DNA of 64,000 nt. It comes from Erythrobasidium yunnanense. Its lineage: Eukaryota; Basidiomycota; Cystobasidiomycetes; Erythrobasidiales; Erythrobasidiaceae. The stretch lies in the NCBI GenBank assembly GCA_001600175.1, contig BCJC01000001.1, positions 1,072,065 through 1,136,064 of the forward strand. The letters are read 5' to 3'. The notes beneath the pieces are model-generated. The model was not told where the DNA came from, made no database searches, and saw only the letters and a list, made by a program, of their open reading frames with translations. Shown here one piece after another: positions 1 to 10,893 of the stretch. The translations under genes were made by a program, and so were the position numbers. Positions within the stretch are counted from its first letter, which is position 1, and every line of letters begins with the position of its first letter.

Positions 1-153
1 CGGACAAATAAATGGATGTGAGCACTCGATGAAGCTGCAGTCCGCGAAAGCAAAATTAGTAAAATAGCAGTAATCAAATTTGCCATGCGATAGTCGAAAA
101 TGAAAGTACAACAAACAACAACCGTAAGATAGACTAATGAGATGATGTTGCGC

Positions 154-1166
154 CTATGCATTCGTGGTCGCGCTAGGCGTTGCATCTGCTTCCTCGAACA
201 AAGCTCGCGTCCTAGCGCTTGGTCCGCTTTCGCCTGTCTGAGTGCCTTTCAACTTCTTATCTGCTTCAAGGATCCCTTGCGCTTCTTTAATTGCACGTCG
301 TCGCTCAGATAGAATGTACTTGATGCGAGCCATCGATTTCCGGCACTGCGAGGGCATAGAGTCAGAGGAGCTACATAAAGGAGAGTAAGTGGCCTACTCG
401 ATGTAACTGCTCTTGCAAGTACGTGTATGAGAAGATGTCCACTCCCGATCGACGAGCTTCTTCTTTTTGCGTGTATAGCACATTTCGCTCCACGAGCAGG
501 CGGTACCATAGCGTGTGTAGATCGCTAAATGACTTCCTTCTGAGCTCATCAGCATGCCACGGCCGTCCTGCATATGAAGCCTCATCAGCATATAGCTCGC
601 AGCAATCGAGACCTCGACTAACCGCTTCTTGCAGCTATGTTGTCTGGCGTCTCGAGCGCAAACGCCAATGAGTTTGCAGCAGATCCTTTTATGATATCTT
701 CTCCTTGCTTTGCCTTTCCAGCTGCAATCTTGATATCGAAGTCTTTCTCGACGTCTGCCCTCGATTTCTCATGAAAGAAAGCCCATAGCGGATGTCTCTT
801 CGGCTGATTCTGCCTCTGTTCTAGCAGTATCTTCTTTGCTTTCTCTGCTTCTTTCGCTGCCACTTCTGGCCTTGACAGCGTGTCTTCTGCGTCCCAGATT
901 TTCTCGAGATCTGGCCATTGCTTTCCTTCGTAATCATACCGTGACAGTGTTCCGTCTTTCAAGCTTTTATGCAATGGCGGTATACCATAAGTCGTCCTAT
1001 CTCTCTTTGGCCGCCCTGCTGCTGGAAGTCGAGCATTTGTCCCGCGAGGAGTCTGGTGTCGAGAGCCTGCAGCCTGAGCAGCCGGGAACGAGCTGAATGA
1101 CCGCGAGAAACAGCAACGAAGTAAAGACGTCGAGCAAGACGCTGCAGAAGAACTGGCCATGTTCAT
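154..1166 (-). CDS. MRPL4: Mitochondrial large-subunit ribosomal protein uL29m (MRPL47/Mrpl4)
   Basis: Structural protein of the mitochondrial 54S ribosomal subunit. Three exons read on the minus strand: 1166-623, 567-398 and 345-154. They join in frame to about 301 residues. Splicing exon 1 to 2 creates the family signature [15 protein letters not shown] followed by [15 protein letters not shown]. Exon 3 continues with [16 protein letters not shown], the typical uL29m tail. The N-terminus ([10 protein letters not shown], then a Ser/Arg-rich stretch) looks like a mitochondrial presequence. The start could be 1166 or 1160; an in-frame ATG at 1196 is less likely. Intron donors are GTTAGT and GTAGGC. 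The identity comes from the conserved central block and I am confident of it. Confidence 0.93.
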
Positions 1167-1442
1167 GGCGCAAAGATGGGAGTGGTGAAGAAGCAAGAAA
1201 CTCGCAAGATGCTGCTCTCGAGGACTAGAAATGCAGCCAATGCAACAACGCCGTCTCGGGCTATCAGTTCATCGAGGTGATGAAAGTGTGCAGCGAACCA
1301 GCATGAATAACAGCGGCGCGCCTAGCCTTGCGACTTTCGCTCGCCGACCGAAATCACAGGACGCACTGACCAGGTAACGTATTTGAAAACTCTGCCACGT
1401 CTCTCTTTCTCCTTTTCTCTACACCACGCCAACTCGTTCAGG

Positions 1443-2702
1443 ATGTCTGTGGACTCTGCGCTCAACCATGACATCCTTCGTATGGTCTTTGAAGAATTCA
1501 GGCCTCAACCGACGCCTCGTCGACTCGGCTATCTACCTGTTCTTCTGGACGCCGAGCGAGAGAAACAGAAAACGCTATACAATCTGGCACTCGTGAACAA
1601 GAAATTCAATGCTCTTGCAACACCCATACTCTATTCCGTCATGTTGCCTCATGCGTCCGGCGACTTGCACACCAGCGATAGCAGTAGCGCAAGTGCCATT
1701 CGCCGACCCAGCACTTATGCTGCAGGTGTCTCAAAGGCAAATAGCACCTACACACGCAAATTACATCTCTTCTACTCTAAGCTGGATAGCGAAGCAGAAG
1801 ATGATGCAATGTTGGCCCTTCTAGCTGCCTGTGCTCCGGGTATCGAAGGGCTCTACATTCAAGGAGACATAGATTGGGTACCAGATCGCCTGGACTCCCT
1901 GCTAGTGGCTTGCAAGAATTTGCAGCACCTAGCTGTCTGTTTGCCTTTGGGTGATAAGGACCTCCTATACGGTATTCTCTATCCTCTCTCCAGAGAAATG
2001 CGGACGCTCTCTAGTATCCAAATGTCTCCACATCCTGAAACCGGCTGGGGAACACCGGAGGAGTATTCTGTGGTAGCGCGACTTTCCGTACTGGCCGTGC
2101 ACATCGACACCGAAGCATACAAGGATCCCCTTCATGGCCTTTGCCATATCTGCAAGGCTGGAGCAGTGCAAGTCTTGTCTGTCAGAGGCTCCTGCGAGAG
2201 CCGGCTTTGGACGCCGGAGACTCAGCAATTTGGCCCGTGGGACAACTTATTGGAAATACATCTATATTCCGAACATCAGCACAATGACCTCAGCCTAGCC
2301 TTCGATTCCAGCATGAGGACCAATGCTTTCCACATGCTACCTGTCATCGAAAACCTGAGAATCACTTTGCTGAGCGAGGGAGCGGACGGTGGAGAGGCAG
2401 AGCGCATCAGATGCTTGCCTTCGAACCTGGCCAGGCTGTACATAGGGGAGTACGCCCCGCAGGGACCGCTGCAGATGGCGGAGGTTCTTACCGAAGACCC
2501 TCGTGTGTTGCCCTTCCTCTCTGAACTGGAGATAGGCGCAGCGAACCTATGGTTATGCTGGCAAAGGCATGCGGAACTACGATCAGGTTTGGAAACCCTT
2601 CAAGCGATCTGCAAAGGTCGCGGCATCAAGACAAAGCCGGAGAATTTGACAGCAGGTGTACCGTGGACAGTGCTTAGCCTGGGGCGAGCGGGACTTTCGT
2701 AA
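1443..2702 (+). CDS. F-box-like protein, tandem copy 1
   Basis: Intronless gene of 419 residues. An N-terminal F-box-like segment (LNHDILRMVFEEF, then LVNKKFNALATPILY) is interrupted by the insert LGYLPVLLDAEREKQKTLYN, which all four copies share. The rest is leucine-rich and resembles the irregular LRR region of fungal F-box proteins. The C-terminus carries the array-wide motif RGIKTKPENL. F-box proteins usually bind Skp1 and recruit targets to SCF ubiquitin ligases; that role is inferred here and the target is unknown. The start is chosen at 1443 because the paralogues start just before the F-box. A longer in-frame start at 1383 exists. Confidence 0.8.
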   Translation: MSVDSALNHDILRMVFEEFRPQPTPRRLGYLPVLLDAEREKQKTLYNLALVNKKFNALATPILYSVMLPHASGDLHTSDSSSASAIRRPSTYAAGVSKANSTYTRKLHLFYSKLDSEAEDDAMLALLAACAPGIEGLYIQGDIDWVPDRLDSLLVACKNLQHLAVCLPLGDKDLLYGILYPLSREMRTLSSIQMSPHPETGWGTPEEYSVVARLSVLAVHIDTEAYKDPLHGLCHICKAGAVQVLSVRGSCESRLWTPETQQFGPWDNLLEIHLYSEHQHNDLSLAFDSSMRTNAFHMLPVIENLRITLLSEGADGGEAERIRCLPSNLARLYIGEYAPQGPLQMAEVLTEDPRVLPFLSELEIGAANLWLCWQRHAELRSGLETLQAICKGRGIKTKPENLTAGVPWTVLSLGRAGLS

Positions 2703-2980
2703 GCATCTGGGATTTCCATTATTTTTCTAGTGTTGCACATCGAGGCAGTCTGTCTAAGATACGTGCACGGGCGAATATGCTATCCACATGCTCGGACACG
2801 AGTTTCGTGTTGTACCTTTACAGCGCTTCTCGAGCTCATTGCCAGATGACAAATTGCTCACCAGCCGTGCACCCCAAATGACTAGAAGCACTCAAACCGC
2901 GCGAGTCAGCCTGTTCAACTCGGCACTGTTCGTACGAACGAGAGATAGCTTTTCTTCGTCGACCCACTGCAGCTTCAGCG

Positions 2981-4288
2981 ATGAAACGAGCACCACGTTC
3001 ATTGGCGTCCCTGCCCAACGAGATACTTCATCACATCCTCCTTCAATTGCAGCCTGTGGCCAGTCCTCGCGAGTTTGGCTATCTCCCTGTTCTGGTTGAA
3101 GCCGAGGTGGACAAGCAGGCAGCGTTGCTCAGCCTCGTTCGCACCAGCAAAGCCTTCCATGCTCTGGCGACACCACTTCTCTATGCCACAGTCACTCCAC
3201 CTGCACCTGCTGGCTTCCCGCTCGAGTTGATGGGCGAGATCGAAGGCCTTTCCAGCTGCTTCTCAAGCACCAGTCACAAGATCAACTACACCCACATACG
3301 CCATCTACACCTCTTCCTTTCGAAAGATCACGACGAACTGGACCACCACGTCAGACTGGACATCCTCGCGCAATGCGCAGAAAGCATTGTCGAGCTCAGT
3401 ATTCAGGGAGACTCTGAATACATGTTGCCGGGAACTTGCTGGGACCGCTTGATTTTGCTACTAGAGCGAGCCGGCAAGCTAAGGCATCTGGCTCTCTCAT
3501 TCCCCAACCTCAGTCCCGGACATATGCAGAATTTGACAGGCCCGCTCGCTGTACAAATTCGATCCTTCTCCAGCATGCAGCTAGTCCCTCCTCCGCACGT
3601 GCCTTTCTACTTCAGACACCTCTTCGTTGAACCCTCGTTGATCATCCAAGAACTGCATCTCCAGATGGCGGACTCGGACGGCGAGGGCGGAAGGGATCCG
3701 CTAGCCAGTATACAGCTCCTTTGCAGGCCAAATAAGCTGCAGACATTGTCGTTCTCCGGCTCTACGACCGAGACGCTGTGGACTCCAGGTGCTCAAAGGC
3801 TGGATGGGCTTTGGACCAGTCTCAAGGAGATACGTCTAGATAGCGATGTCAGCTGGAGACCCCTTCGCTTTCATCCTACTCTAGCCCCGCAAGCGTCTAC
3901 CGTGCTGCCGGTCCTACACACGCTCAAAACCACGCTGCCCTGGGCAGCGGAAGACCCGCAGTTGATGCAGGAGATCAGGTGCTATCCTTCGAACCTGGTC
4001 AGGTTGCATATTGACAAGTTCTGGTGGAGAGTTCCGGGTCTATTGGCAGACCTGCTCAGCTTAAAGCCGGATCTGTTGCCGTGTTTCCGATCTCTGGAGC
4101 TGGGCTTCTCGTCTCTGACCCTTCAGCGAAGACAAGTAGCGTTAAGTAGGGAAGGATCGCAGCCTGATGGAGCGGATGCGCTGCAAAGGATTTGCCAGAT
4201 ACGGGGCATAAAGACCAAGCCCGGTTGTCTAACGCCGACATATCATCCGGACGAAAGTGAGGATGATGAGGATGATGATCATGCTTGA
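2981..4288 (+). CDS. F-box-like protein, tandem copy 2
   Basis: Intronless, 435 residues. The start MKRAPRSLASLPNEILHHI leads straight into the F-box, followed by FGYLPVLVEAEVDKQAALLS and LVRTSKAFHALATPLLY. The Leu-rich body keeps array motifs such as CYPSNLVRLHIDKF and RGIKTKPGCL. It ends in an acidic tail of Glu/Asp residues not seen in the other copies. It lies 278 bp after copy 1 on the same strand. It is the most diverged intact copy: the EKQKALYNLL block is changed to DKQAALLSLV. Function beyond a probable SCF adaptor is unknown. Confidence 0.8.
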   Translation: MKRAPRSLASLPNEILHHILLQLQPVASPREFGYLPVLVEAEVDKQAALLSLVRTSKAFHALATPLLYATVTPPAPAGFPLELMGEIEGLSSCFSSTSHKINYTHIRHLHLFLSKDHDELDHHVRLDILAQCAESIVELSIQGDSEYMLPGTCWDRLILLLERAGKLRHLALSFPNLSPGHMQNLTGPLAVQIRSFSSMQLVPPPHVPFYFRHLFVEPSLIIQELHLQMADSDGEGGRDPLASIQLLCRPNKLQTLSFSGSTTETLWTPGAQRLDGLWTSLKEIRLDSDVSWRPLRFHPTLAPQASTVLPVLHTLKTTLPWAAEDPQLMQEIRCYPSNLVRLHIDKFWWRVPGLLADLLSLKPDLLPCFRSLELGFSSLTLQRRQVALSREGSQPDGADALQRICQIRGIKTKPGCLTPTYHPDESEDDEDDDHA

Positions 4289-4755
4289 AGCACTGTGTCT
4301 GGCCTCAACTGGTCGCGCGTCAGAGGCATCACATAGATCTCAGGTCGCCCCTGCATCTAGCCTGCACAACACGCTAGATTTGTTGTGATTTACCAAGTAA
4401 TCCTTTTCTTGCTCGCAGTCGGAACACATTGACTTCTTCGAGCGGAGCTTGCCCTTTCCCAAATGCGAAGCAATTGTTACCTGTTGCGCCGCAGTGAAAA
4501 ATTACAAGCTCTGCTGTACATAAAGGCTACTCGACACGTAGAGCTGCTTCGCTCACTCCTACTAGAAGACATTCACCTCTACGTTGGCCGGTTCGATTTA
4601 CCTTTTGTCCGGTGCGCGTTCTTGGTGATTGAAGACAGGCCATTCGTTTACTCACATTGGTTCATCTAATTATCTCTACTGTAGAGCTGGGCACTATTCT
4701 TCCTTCACTGCTGCCAGCTCAGCCTAGGATTCACGACAAACTCGCTTTGCCGGCA
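4289..4755. other. Intergenic spacer between F-box copies 2 and 3
   Basis: 467 bp holding the 3' flank of copy 2 and the promoter side of copy 3. I see no second gene. Confidence 0.5.
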
Positions 4756-6047
4756 ATGTCCATCACAAGACCTCCACGTTCTCTCAGCTCTCTTCCTATC
4801 GAGGTTCTGCGATGTATTATCGAAGAATTACGCCCTATCCCCAGTGCGCGAGAGCTAGGCCGCCTGCCTGTCTTTCTCAAGGCGGAGCGAGAGAAACAGA
4901 AGGCTTTGTACAACTTGCTCCTCACAAGCAAGTCTCTCAATGCAATCGCGATCCCCACCCTCTACGCAGCCCTGCTTCCTGCAAGTAATGAAGCAGTGCC
5001 TCTCACCTCGCATGCGGCAGTACCGAAACTACTGAGAAGTGTGACAGCGATTCTCAAGTCAAAGAAGACAAACTTTAAGCATGTACGACAACTCCATCTC
5101 TGCTTAATGGATCGCTGGTACGAAATCAAGGAGCAGACACGTTTATTGCGTATTTTGGAGGCATGTTCTGCCACAGTGGAAAGTGTGGCTATTATGGCCA
5201 ACTGCAACGAGACTATTCCCTGATCATCGCCACAACTGTGAGTAGTCGTTTGGCTGAATGTGGGCGACTTCGACATGTGACGCTCAGCATGGGACCTTAC
5301 GACCGAACGAGAACCATCTCCCACATTCTACAAGTTCTTCGCTCGGCGCAGCAGACTCTGCATAGCCTACAGCTCAGCATGTTGTCCAATCTATCCACTG
5401 GTGATGCTTCTGAGAAGTCCGGATACCCTATATCTGCGCTGGCTGTGCATATCGAGGCATGCCCCGGCTTCTCTTTATCCAGCTGCAAAACCTTTCTGAA
5501 CATCGCTGGAGTAACAACTTTGTCTTTATCGCCCAATCAAAAACTTGGAAACGTGGGAGAGCACGATCCAGAGCTGCTCAGATGGGGGAGCCTGCGAGAG
5601 TTGCAATTGCGCGGGGAGGGGCGCTGGAGGTTTATGGGATATCGCTCCGGCCAGGTGCAGGAGTCTGCTGCATCTCTTCCTGCTCTCGAGACACTGAAGT
5701 CGTGGTTATCGTACGGAGCCGAATATATTACAGAACGTTTCCACGATCGTACAGAGCTATTCAGGGACCTTCCAGGCAATACAGTGCATTGGGAGATCGA
5801 ATCCTTCTACTTACTGGATCTATATGCATTAGCAATCTTTCTGCAAGATCCCTCGAGGTTACCGCGTCTCTGTCGTTTGGGCCTTAAGCTAGACGGTTAC
5901 GCCGGTGGACATACGACAGAGAGGTATTAACATTTACTGGCAACACTCTACTCTTTGCAGAGAGTCTGCAACTTCCGTGGCATAGCAACCAAACCAGCCC
6001 ACCTCGAAGCAGCTCTGTCAAAGGATGCCGGGAAATGGTCAGGATAG
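4756..6047 (+). pseudogene. F-box-like protein, tandem copy 3, pseudogene
   Basis: Starts MSITRPPRSLSSLPIEVLRCI, very like copy 4. The reading frame runs to 5223. It then needs a one-base shift near 5215-5223 to continue in the frame ending at 5930, where ECGRLRHVTLSMG aligns with CKRLQHLALGID of copy 4. That frame meets TAA at 5928-5930. Beyond it, the same frame goes on with VCNFRGIATKPAHLEAAL, matching the RGI.TKP..L end of its sisters, and stops at 6045-6047. One frameshift and one nonsense codon therefore separate it from an intact gene. A GTGAGT at 5236 could suggest an intron, but splicing there would remove conserved sequence. A sequencing error at one site cannot be excluded. Confidence 0.75.
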
Positions 6048-6470
6048 TCAGCCAAATGACGTGAAGCAGAACACGCGAAGGAATGTTCGAACGGATAGCC
6101 AGGTTCCAGACGAGAAAGCATCGTATCGTGCAAGCCCACTCACCCGTCACACAGCTCCGAAACCGATGTCAGCTAGTCACAGTCACCGTCTGTATATCTA
6201 CTCAAGATAGAGTCTCTATGTTTTGATAGCCTTGAGCGAGACATACTTAGCTATAGGGTGTACTTACTGAACCGCTCTCCTCTTTGCGCCGACACGCTGC
6301 AAGTCTCGACTTTGTACTTCCTTAGTCAAGCATACTATGAGAGGCTTGAAGAACATCGCTGAGCAGCTCGCCTACATCAAGTGCCTGTCGCGTCTAACGT
6401 GCACAGACCTCGCTTGCAGGAAAACCTCGCCGTCCTCTTGCTTGTCTCTCGCCAACTCATTAGACCAGCC
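6048..6470. other. Intergenic spacer between F-box copies 3 and 4
   Basis: 423 bp with no recognisable gene. It probably holds the copy 4 promoter. Confidence 0.5.
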
Positions 6471-7754
6471 ATGAGACCATCTTCACGCTCCTCCTGTCCA
6501 CTTCCTATCGAGATCCTTCGCTGCATCGTCAATGAACTGCAGCCGATACACTCTCCGCGGATACATGGATATCTGCCTGTCCTGACAAAGGACGAGCGAG
6601 AGAAGCAGAAAGCGCTATATCGCCTTCTATTGACGAGCAAAACTCTCAACGCATTGGCTATTCCTGTTCTTTACTCGGTCATCCTTCCGGTTTCAAACGA
6701 GCCATTGGAATTGAGCTCATCAGTCGGGGTGCGCAATCTCGGTCAAAGCTTCACAGCTTCTTTCAGCAAGACAAACTATCGTTACGTCAGGCACCTGCAC
6801 CTCTGCCTAGAAGGCTACAGCGGGGAGTACGTGCCATACCTGCAGATCTTGCAGGCATGCACGCCTACATTGGAGGACCTAGCTATCGTGGGCCACTACA
6901 AGAATCCGATCCCTGAAGATGTTTTCGCATCCATGTACGAGCATCTATCCCGCTGCAAGCGTCTCCAACATCTAGCTTTGGGCATAGACGCCGAACACGC
7001 GCCTGAGGCTCTATATCGAATGGTGCGGGGACTTTCTAAACCAACATATCCACATACTCTTCATACCCTTCAGCTCCTGCATCTACCAGATCTACCTATG
7101 GACAGCGAATACAGCTCTACCGAGCCGTGTCTATCTGTACTCTCGGTACACCTTGGTAGTCACTCTTCGTCTTCAATTCCGAATCTGGCTCTGCTTTGCA
7201 GGCCTGCGGCGATTGGCATGTTGTCGTCAGCCTACCCCTTTGGTAGGCAGTCTCAGCAGCTACGGACCACGTTCGAAAGTCTAGAAGAGATCCATTTGCA
7301 AGGCCATCACAGCTGGTACACTTTGTGTTTACACGATAATCTGGCAGAGGAAGCCTTCCAACTCCTATACGCTTTCAGAACGCTCAGATCATGCCTCGTA
7401 CAGTGTCGGGACAACGCACAGCTCATGACGGAGGAGGAGGAGCAGGCTATGTTCTATGTTCTGGAGTGCCTTCCTGGTAATATGGTCAATTGGCACATAG
7501 AAGGATTCTACGTTGCAAATCTCGAAAAGTTGGCCATCCTGCTTGAGGAAGAGACAGATATACTCCCGTCTATACGCTATCTGGAGATTAAGCTGGAGTC
7601 CTACACTGGCATCCGAGAAAAGGATACTACCCTTCCTCGTCTCCTCCTGGCTATCGAGAATCTTCAAACGATATGCGAAAGTCGCGGTATTGAGACAACG
7701 TTGGCGGAGCTTAGACGCGGACTTGAGAAGGAGGTTATGAGTGGGGACTGGTAG
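6471..7754 (+). CDS. F-box-like protein, tandem copy 4
   Basis: Intronless, 427 residues. It begins MRPSSRSSCPLPIEILRCIV, then HGYLPVLTKDEREKQKALYR and LLTSKTLNALAIPVLYSV. The Leu-rich body contains CLPGNMVNWHIEGFYV, matching LPGNTVHWEIESFYL of copy 3. It ends with RGIETTLAEL, a changed form of the RGIKTKP motif. An in-frame ATG at 6381 would add 30 residues with no counterpart in the sisters, so 6471 is preferred. Copies 3 and 4 are the closest pair in the array. Probable SCF substrate adaptor by fold; the substrate is unknown. Confidence 0.8.
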   Translation: MRPSSRSSCPLPIEILRCIVNELQPIHSPRIHGYLPVLTKDEREKQKALYRLLLTSKTLNALAIPVLYSVILPVSNEPLELSSSVGVRNLGQSFTASFSKTNYRYVRHLHLCLEGYSGEYVPYLQILQACTPTLEDLAIVGHYKNPIPEDVFASMYEHLSRCKRLQHLALGIDAEHAPEALYRMVRGLSKPTYPHTLHTLQLLHLPDLPMDSEYSSTEPCLSVLSVHLGSHSSSSIPNLALLCRPAAIGMLSSAYPFGRQSQQLRTTFESLEEIHLQGHHSWYTLCLHDNLAEEAFQLLYAFRTLRSCLVQCRDNAQLMTEEEEQAMFYVLECLPGNMVNWHIEGFYVANLEKLAILLEEETDILPSIRYLEIKLESYTGIREKDTTLPRLLLAIENLQTICESRGIETTLAELRRGLEKEVMSGDW

Positions 7755-8137
7755 TGAGCATACAGGCAGCAAGTTAAAGGGTACCAAAGGTTTCACAGAC
7801 TCTACCTAGTCTCGTCATTGGAGGTTTGCCAGGAAATTTCATACAGCCTTTCTCTATATTGATAGAGGACCTTGGTCAGCATTGCAGATCCTGATATCGA
7901 TGGTGCCTCGCCGTCCCCGATTGCCCTGTCACGAAATTAGGGGCCTTATCGCCAAAGTATCGCTTGCTTCTGCACCCACCGAAACATCAAAGAAGCTACA
8001 CTGTTGCCCAACCTGGCTTATATACGAGGCTCCTACGACTTGCTGGCTACTCTGAATCCCTTGCGTTTACCGTTGTGACCTCGGCGCCGCGACCCCTTCG
8101 ACCTATCTTTATCATCTAAATTCAACGACCTAGCTCG
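7755..8137. promoter_or_regulatory. Spacer with likely asparagine synthetase promoter
   Basis: 383 bp between the F-box array and the synthetase start. A TATA-like TTATATA lies near 8019, about 115 bp before the ATG. Nothing else is evident. Confidence 0.35.
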
Positions 8138-10744
8138 ATGTGTGGATTCTCCGCCGTAGTGTACCTCAATGGTACTGCTCCGCCCGAAGAAACGAGGGAG
8201 GACCTCGAGAAGTCTCTCGACATGCTGGCCCATCGGTATGCTCGGCCTTGAGATACTTAGGCGGAGTTGCTGACAGCTTGAACTCCAGCGGACCCGACTC
8301 GAAAGGCATCTACATTCATCCAACTGGTACCGTTGCGCTTGGACATGTCCGGCTATCTATTATCGACCTGGCTACTGGCCAGCAGCCCCTGAGCGATGAG
8401 GATTCCAAAATACATGCGGTCGTGACTGGCGAATTCTATGACTTTGAGCGAGTTCGTGAAGAGCTCAAAGCGCAAGGTTGCAAGTTCCGCACGAATGGAG
8501 ACTCGGAGCTTCTCGTTCAGATGTACATGATCTATCTGCGAGTCCCGAATCGTGCTAAGATTCAGCGAACAGGTACAAACTGTACGGCCTCAACGCGATC
8601 CTGTCTCTTCGAGGCGAATTCGCTTTCGTCCTCTGGGATGACAGACAGAAGCGCTTGTTCGCCGGTCGAGACAGAGCTGGCATCAAGCCTCTGTACTTCG
8701 TTCAAGTTGGCGAAAAGATCCTTATCGCAAGCGAGATGAAGGCTTTTATACCGATGGGTTGGCGCCCTGAGTGGGACGTAGAGAGTATTGCGCAGTACGG
8801 ACAGTACCACGATGACAGAACCGTCTTCAGAGGGGTGGAGAAAGTGAGCCTGCAAGTCCTTCGGCAGTCTGAAGCGGTGCTAATCGTATCTGCAGCTCCG
8901 ACCCGGTCACTACATGATAGCTCGCAGACATACTCCGGTCCACTTTATGCCCTACTGGGATCAGAAGTACCCCGATGCCAATCAAGTCGAAACGAGAACA
9001 GTTGAGGAGATGATCCAGGGTGTCCGAGAAAGGCTGATCGAAGCCATCCGTCTTCGCCTTCGATCGGATGTCCCGCTTGGCGTGTATCTGTCCGGCGGGA
9101 TCGACAGCTCGTGTTTGGCTGGTATTGCGACGCATATACTCAGAGAGAAGGATCCAGATGCCAGAGTCACAGCTTTCACCCTAAGCTTCCCGAATGCAGA
9201 GAGCAGATACGATGAGGGCCCGATTGCCCAGCGTACAGCGGAATTCATCGGTGCAGATATGCGAGTGCTCAAGCCTACCGAGGAGGATATCATCAATGCT
9301 TTCGAGGCGAGTTAACTTTTTATGCTTGCCTATCACTCCGGCTGATAATAGTTCGCACAGGGCTGCATCTGGCACTCAGAGCTGGCACTGTCAGATCTTG
9401 GAGGAGCAGCAAAGCATCTGCTGTCGAGACTTGTGCAGAAGGAAGGCTTCCGAGTTGTCCTAACTGGCGAGGGAGCCGACGAGATCTGCGCAGGGTGAGT
9501 GGGCTGTTATGTGATGGATGCAAAATAAGCTGACACAATGTCTTGCAGGTACCCATTCTTCCTGCCTGACTACCTAAGAGCACCTGATCTAGCTTCTAAG
9601 AATCTTGGTATCGATCTGCCTTCTGCTTCGGAGCGCGAACAGATTATCAAGCTGCTTGAAGCCGAGTCTCTCGAGTCCGACATGGGCATGACGCCAATGT
9701 CATATACCGATTCGAAAGTTGCTCGAGCCATGCTTGGAGGCATTTCCCTGCATCGAAACTTTGCAGTCGCAACGCCTCCGCCTAGCATCTTCACAGAAGC
9801 TGCGAGAGACTCCATGGGAACTGTCGATGGAGCGCTATGTATTGCGGAATACATGAACGGAATAGTCAGACAGCACGCTATCGATGGAACCTGGCATCCA
9901 CTGCATGTCGCCATGTACGCTGAGAACAAGACAACGTTAGTGCTTTCGTGTCAGGAAGCTATATCCAGAGCTTACTCTTCTATTCAGTTTGGCAAACTCG
10001 CTGCTCAATCAGCTCGGCGATCGCAACGAGATGGCTCACAGCATTGAAGGCCGAGTGCCTTTCTTAGACTCGAAGCTTGTCGACTATGTCAACGGTCTAC
10101 CACCGTAGGCTTGATCTCCGTTCGTTCGACGTACATTCTGACTTGGGCCCCAATCCAGATCTGTAAAGCTGCGTCCTACAAAAGCAGAAGACGGTAGCTG
10201 GAAATTTTCGGAGAAGTGGATTCTTCGAGAGGCTGTCAGACCATTCATCACTGATGAGCTGGTAAGGACACATGCTGTACCGAAGGGAGAACCGCCGATA
10301 CTGACAAAATCGCTGAACGTAGTATGCCCGAAAGAAGGCCATGTATACCGCTCCCATCTCCAAGCAGGCGAATGGACACACCAATGGAGATGCTGCTACC
10401 GCTGATCCTGTCGCGGAGTCGGAGAAGAAGGACAACCAGACAGCCAAGGAGCAGGCTCAGCCGATTATCGACATGCTGAAGAGGCAGCTAACGAAGGAGA
10501 ATATCGATCAGCTTGGTTTCATCGACTATGCCGAGGTCAAGAAACAGTTTGACATCTACATCTCGGGAGACTGGACAGCCGGTGAGTAGCCCTGTTGCGC
10601 GAGCTAGTCGTCTGAGATTGCGACTGATGGGACTGAGCAGGCTACGGAGGTCTTCCGCGATGCTTGAGAATCTGCTTGCTCATTTACAGCTTGCTCATTC
10701 TCAGACAGCGGTTCGGAGTGAAGAAGTGGGTACCCGACTTCTAG
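8138..10744 (+). CDS. Asparagine synthetase, glutamine-hydrolysing (AsnB type)
   Basis: Makes asparagine from aspartate, ATP and glutamine in the cytosol. Ten exons close in frame to 705 residues: 8138-8235, 8289-8522, 8573-8843, 8896-9306, 9361-9494, 9549-9935, 9988-10104, 10159-10261, 10323-10581, 10641-10744. The class II glutaminase begins MCGFSAVV, so Cys2 is the nucleophile, followed by HRGPDS and RLSIIDL. The synthetase domain has the PP-loop SGGIDSS (about 267-273), WHSELAL, TGEGADEICAGY and EGRVPFLD. Oddities: the usual NGE oxyanion motif reads TGE (Thr79), and the intron at 9307-9360 has a GC donor (GAG|GCGAGT). A low-complexity insert sits after YTAPISKQ. It resembles the bacterial AsnB-like lineage found in some fungi more than yeast Asn1. 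Family assignment is secure; the physiological role is inferred. Confidence 0.92.
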
Positions 10745-10893
10745 GCGTTTCCTCCGGATACAAGTAGCTTTCTCTCGCTAGTGATAGACCTTCTCTGTTC
10801 TTCCAATATACTGTAGTCCAGTTGCTGCTGAAGTTGAAACACGAAACACTTGCTTTGCGACTTGTTCATTTATGCCTAAGCATCCTCGATGAC

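Noticed and set aside
4575-4605. GGTTCGATTT as a tRNA T-arm
   Set aside because: No acceptor stem, D-arm or anticodon arm can be built around it.
5236-5290. GTGAGT...CTCAG as an intron rescuing F-box copy 3
   Set aside because: It would delete ECGRLRHVTL, which aligns with the intact copy 4, and the array is otherwise intronless.
7389-7796. 135-codon minus-strand frame over F-box copy 4
   Set aside because: It is antisense to a clearly conserved coding sequence.
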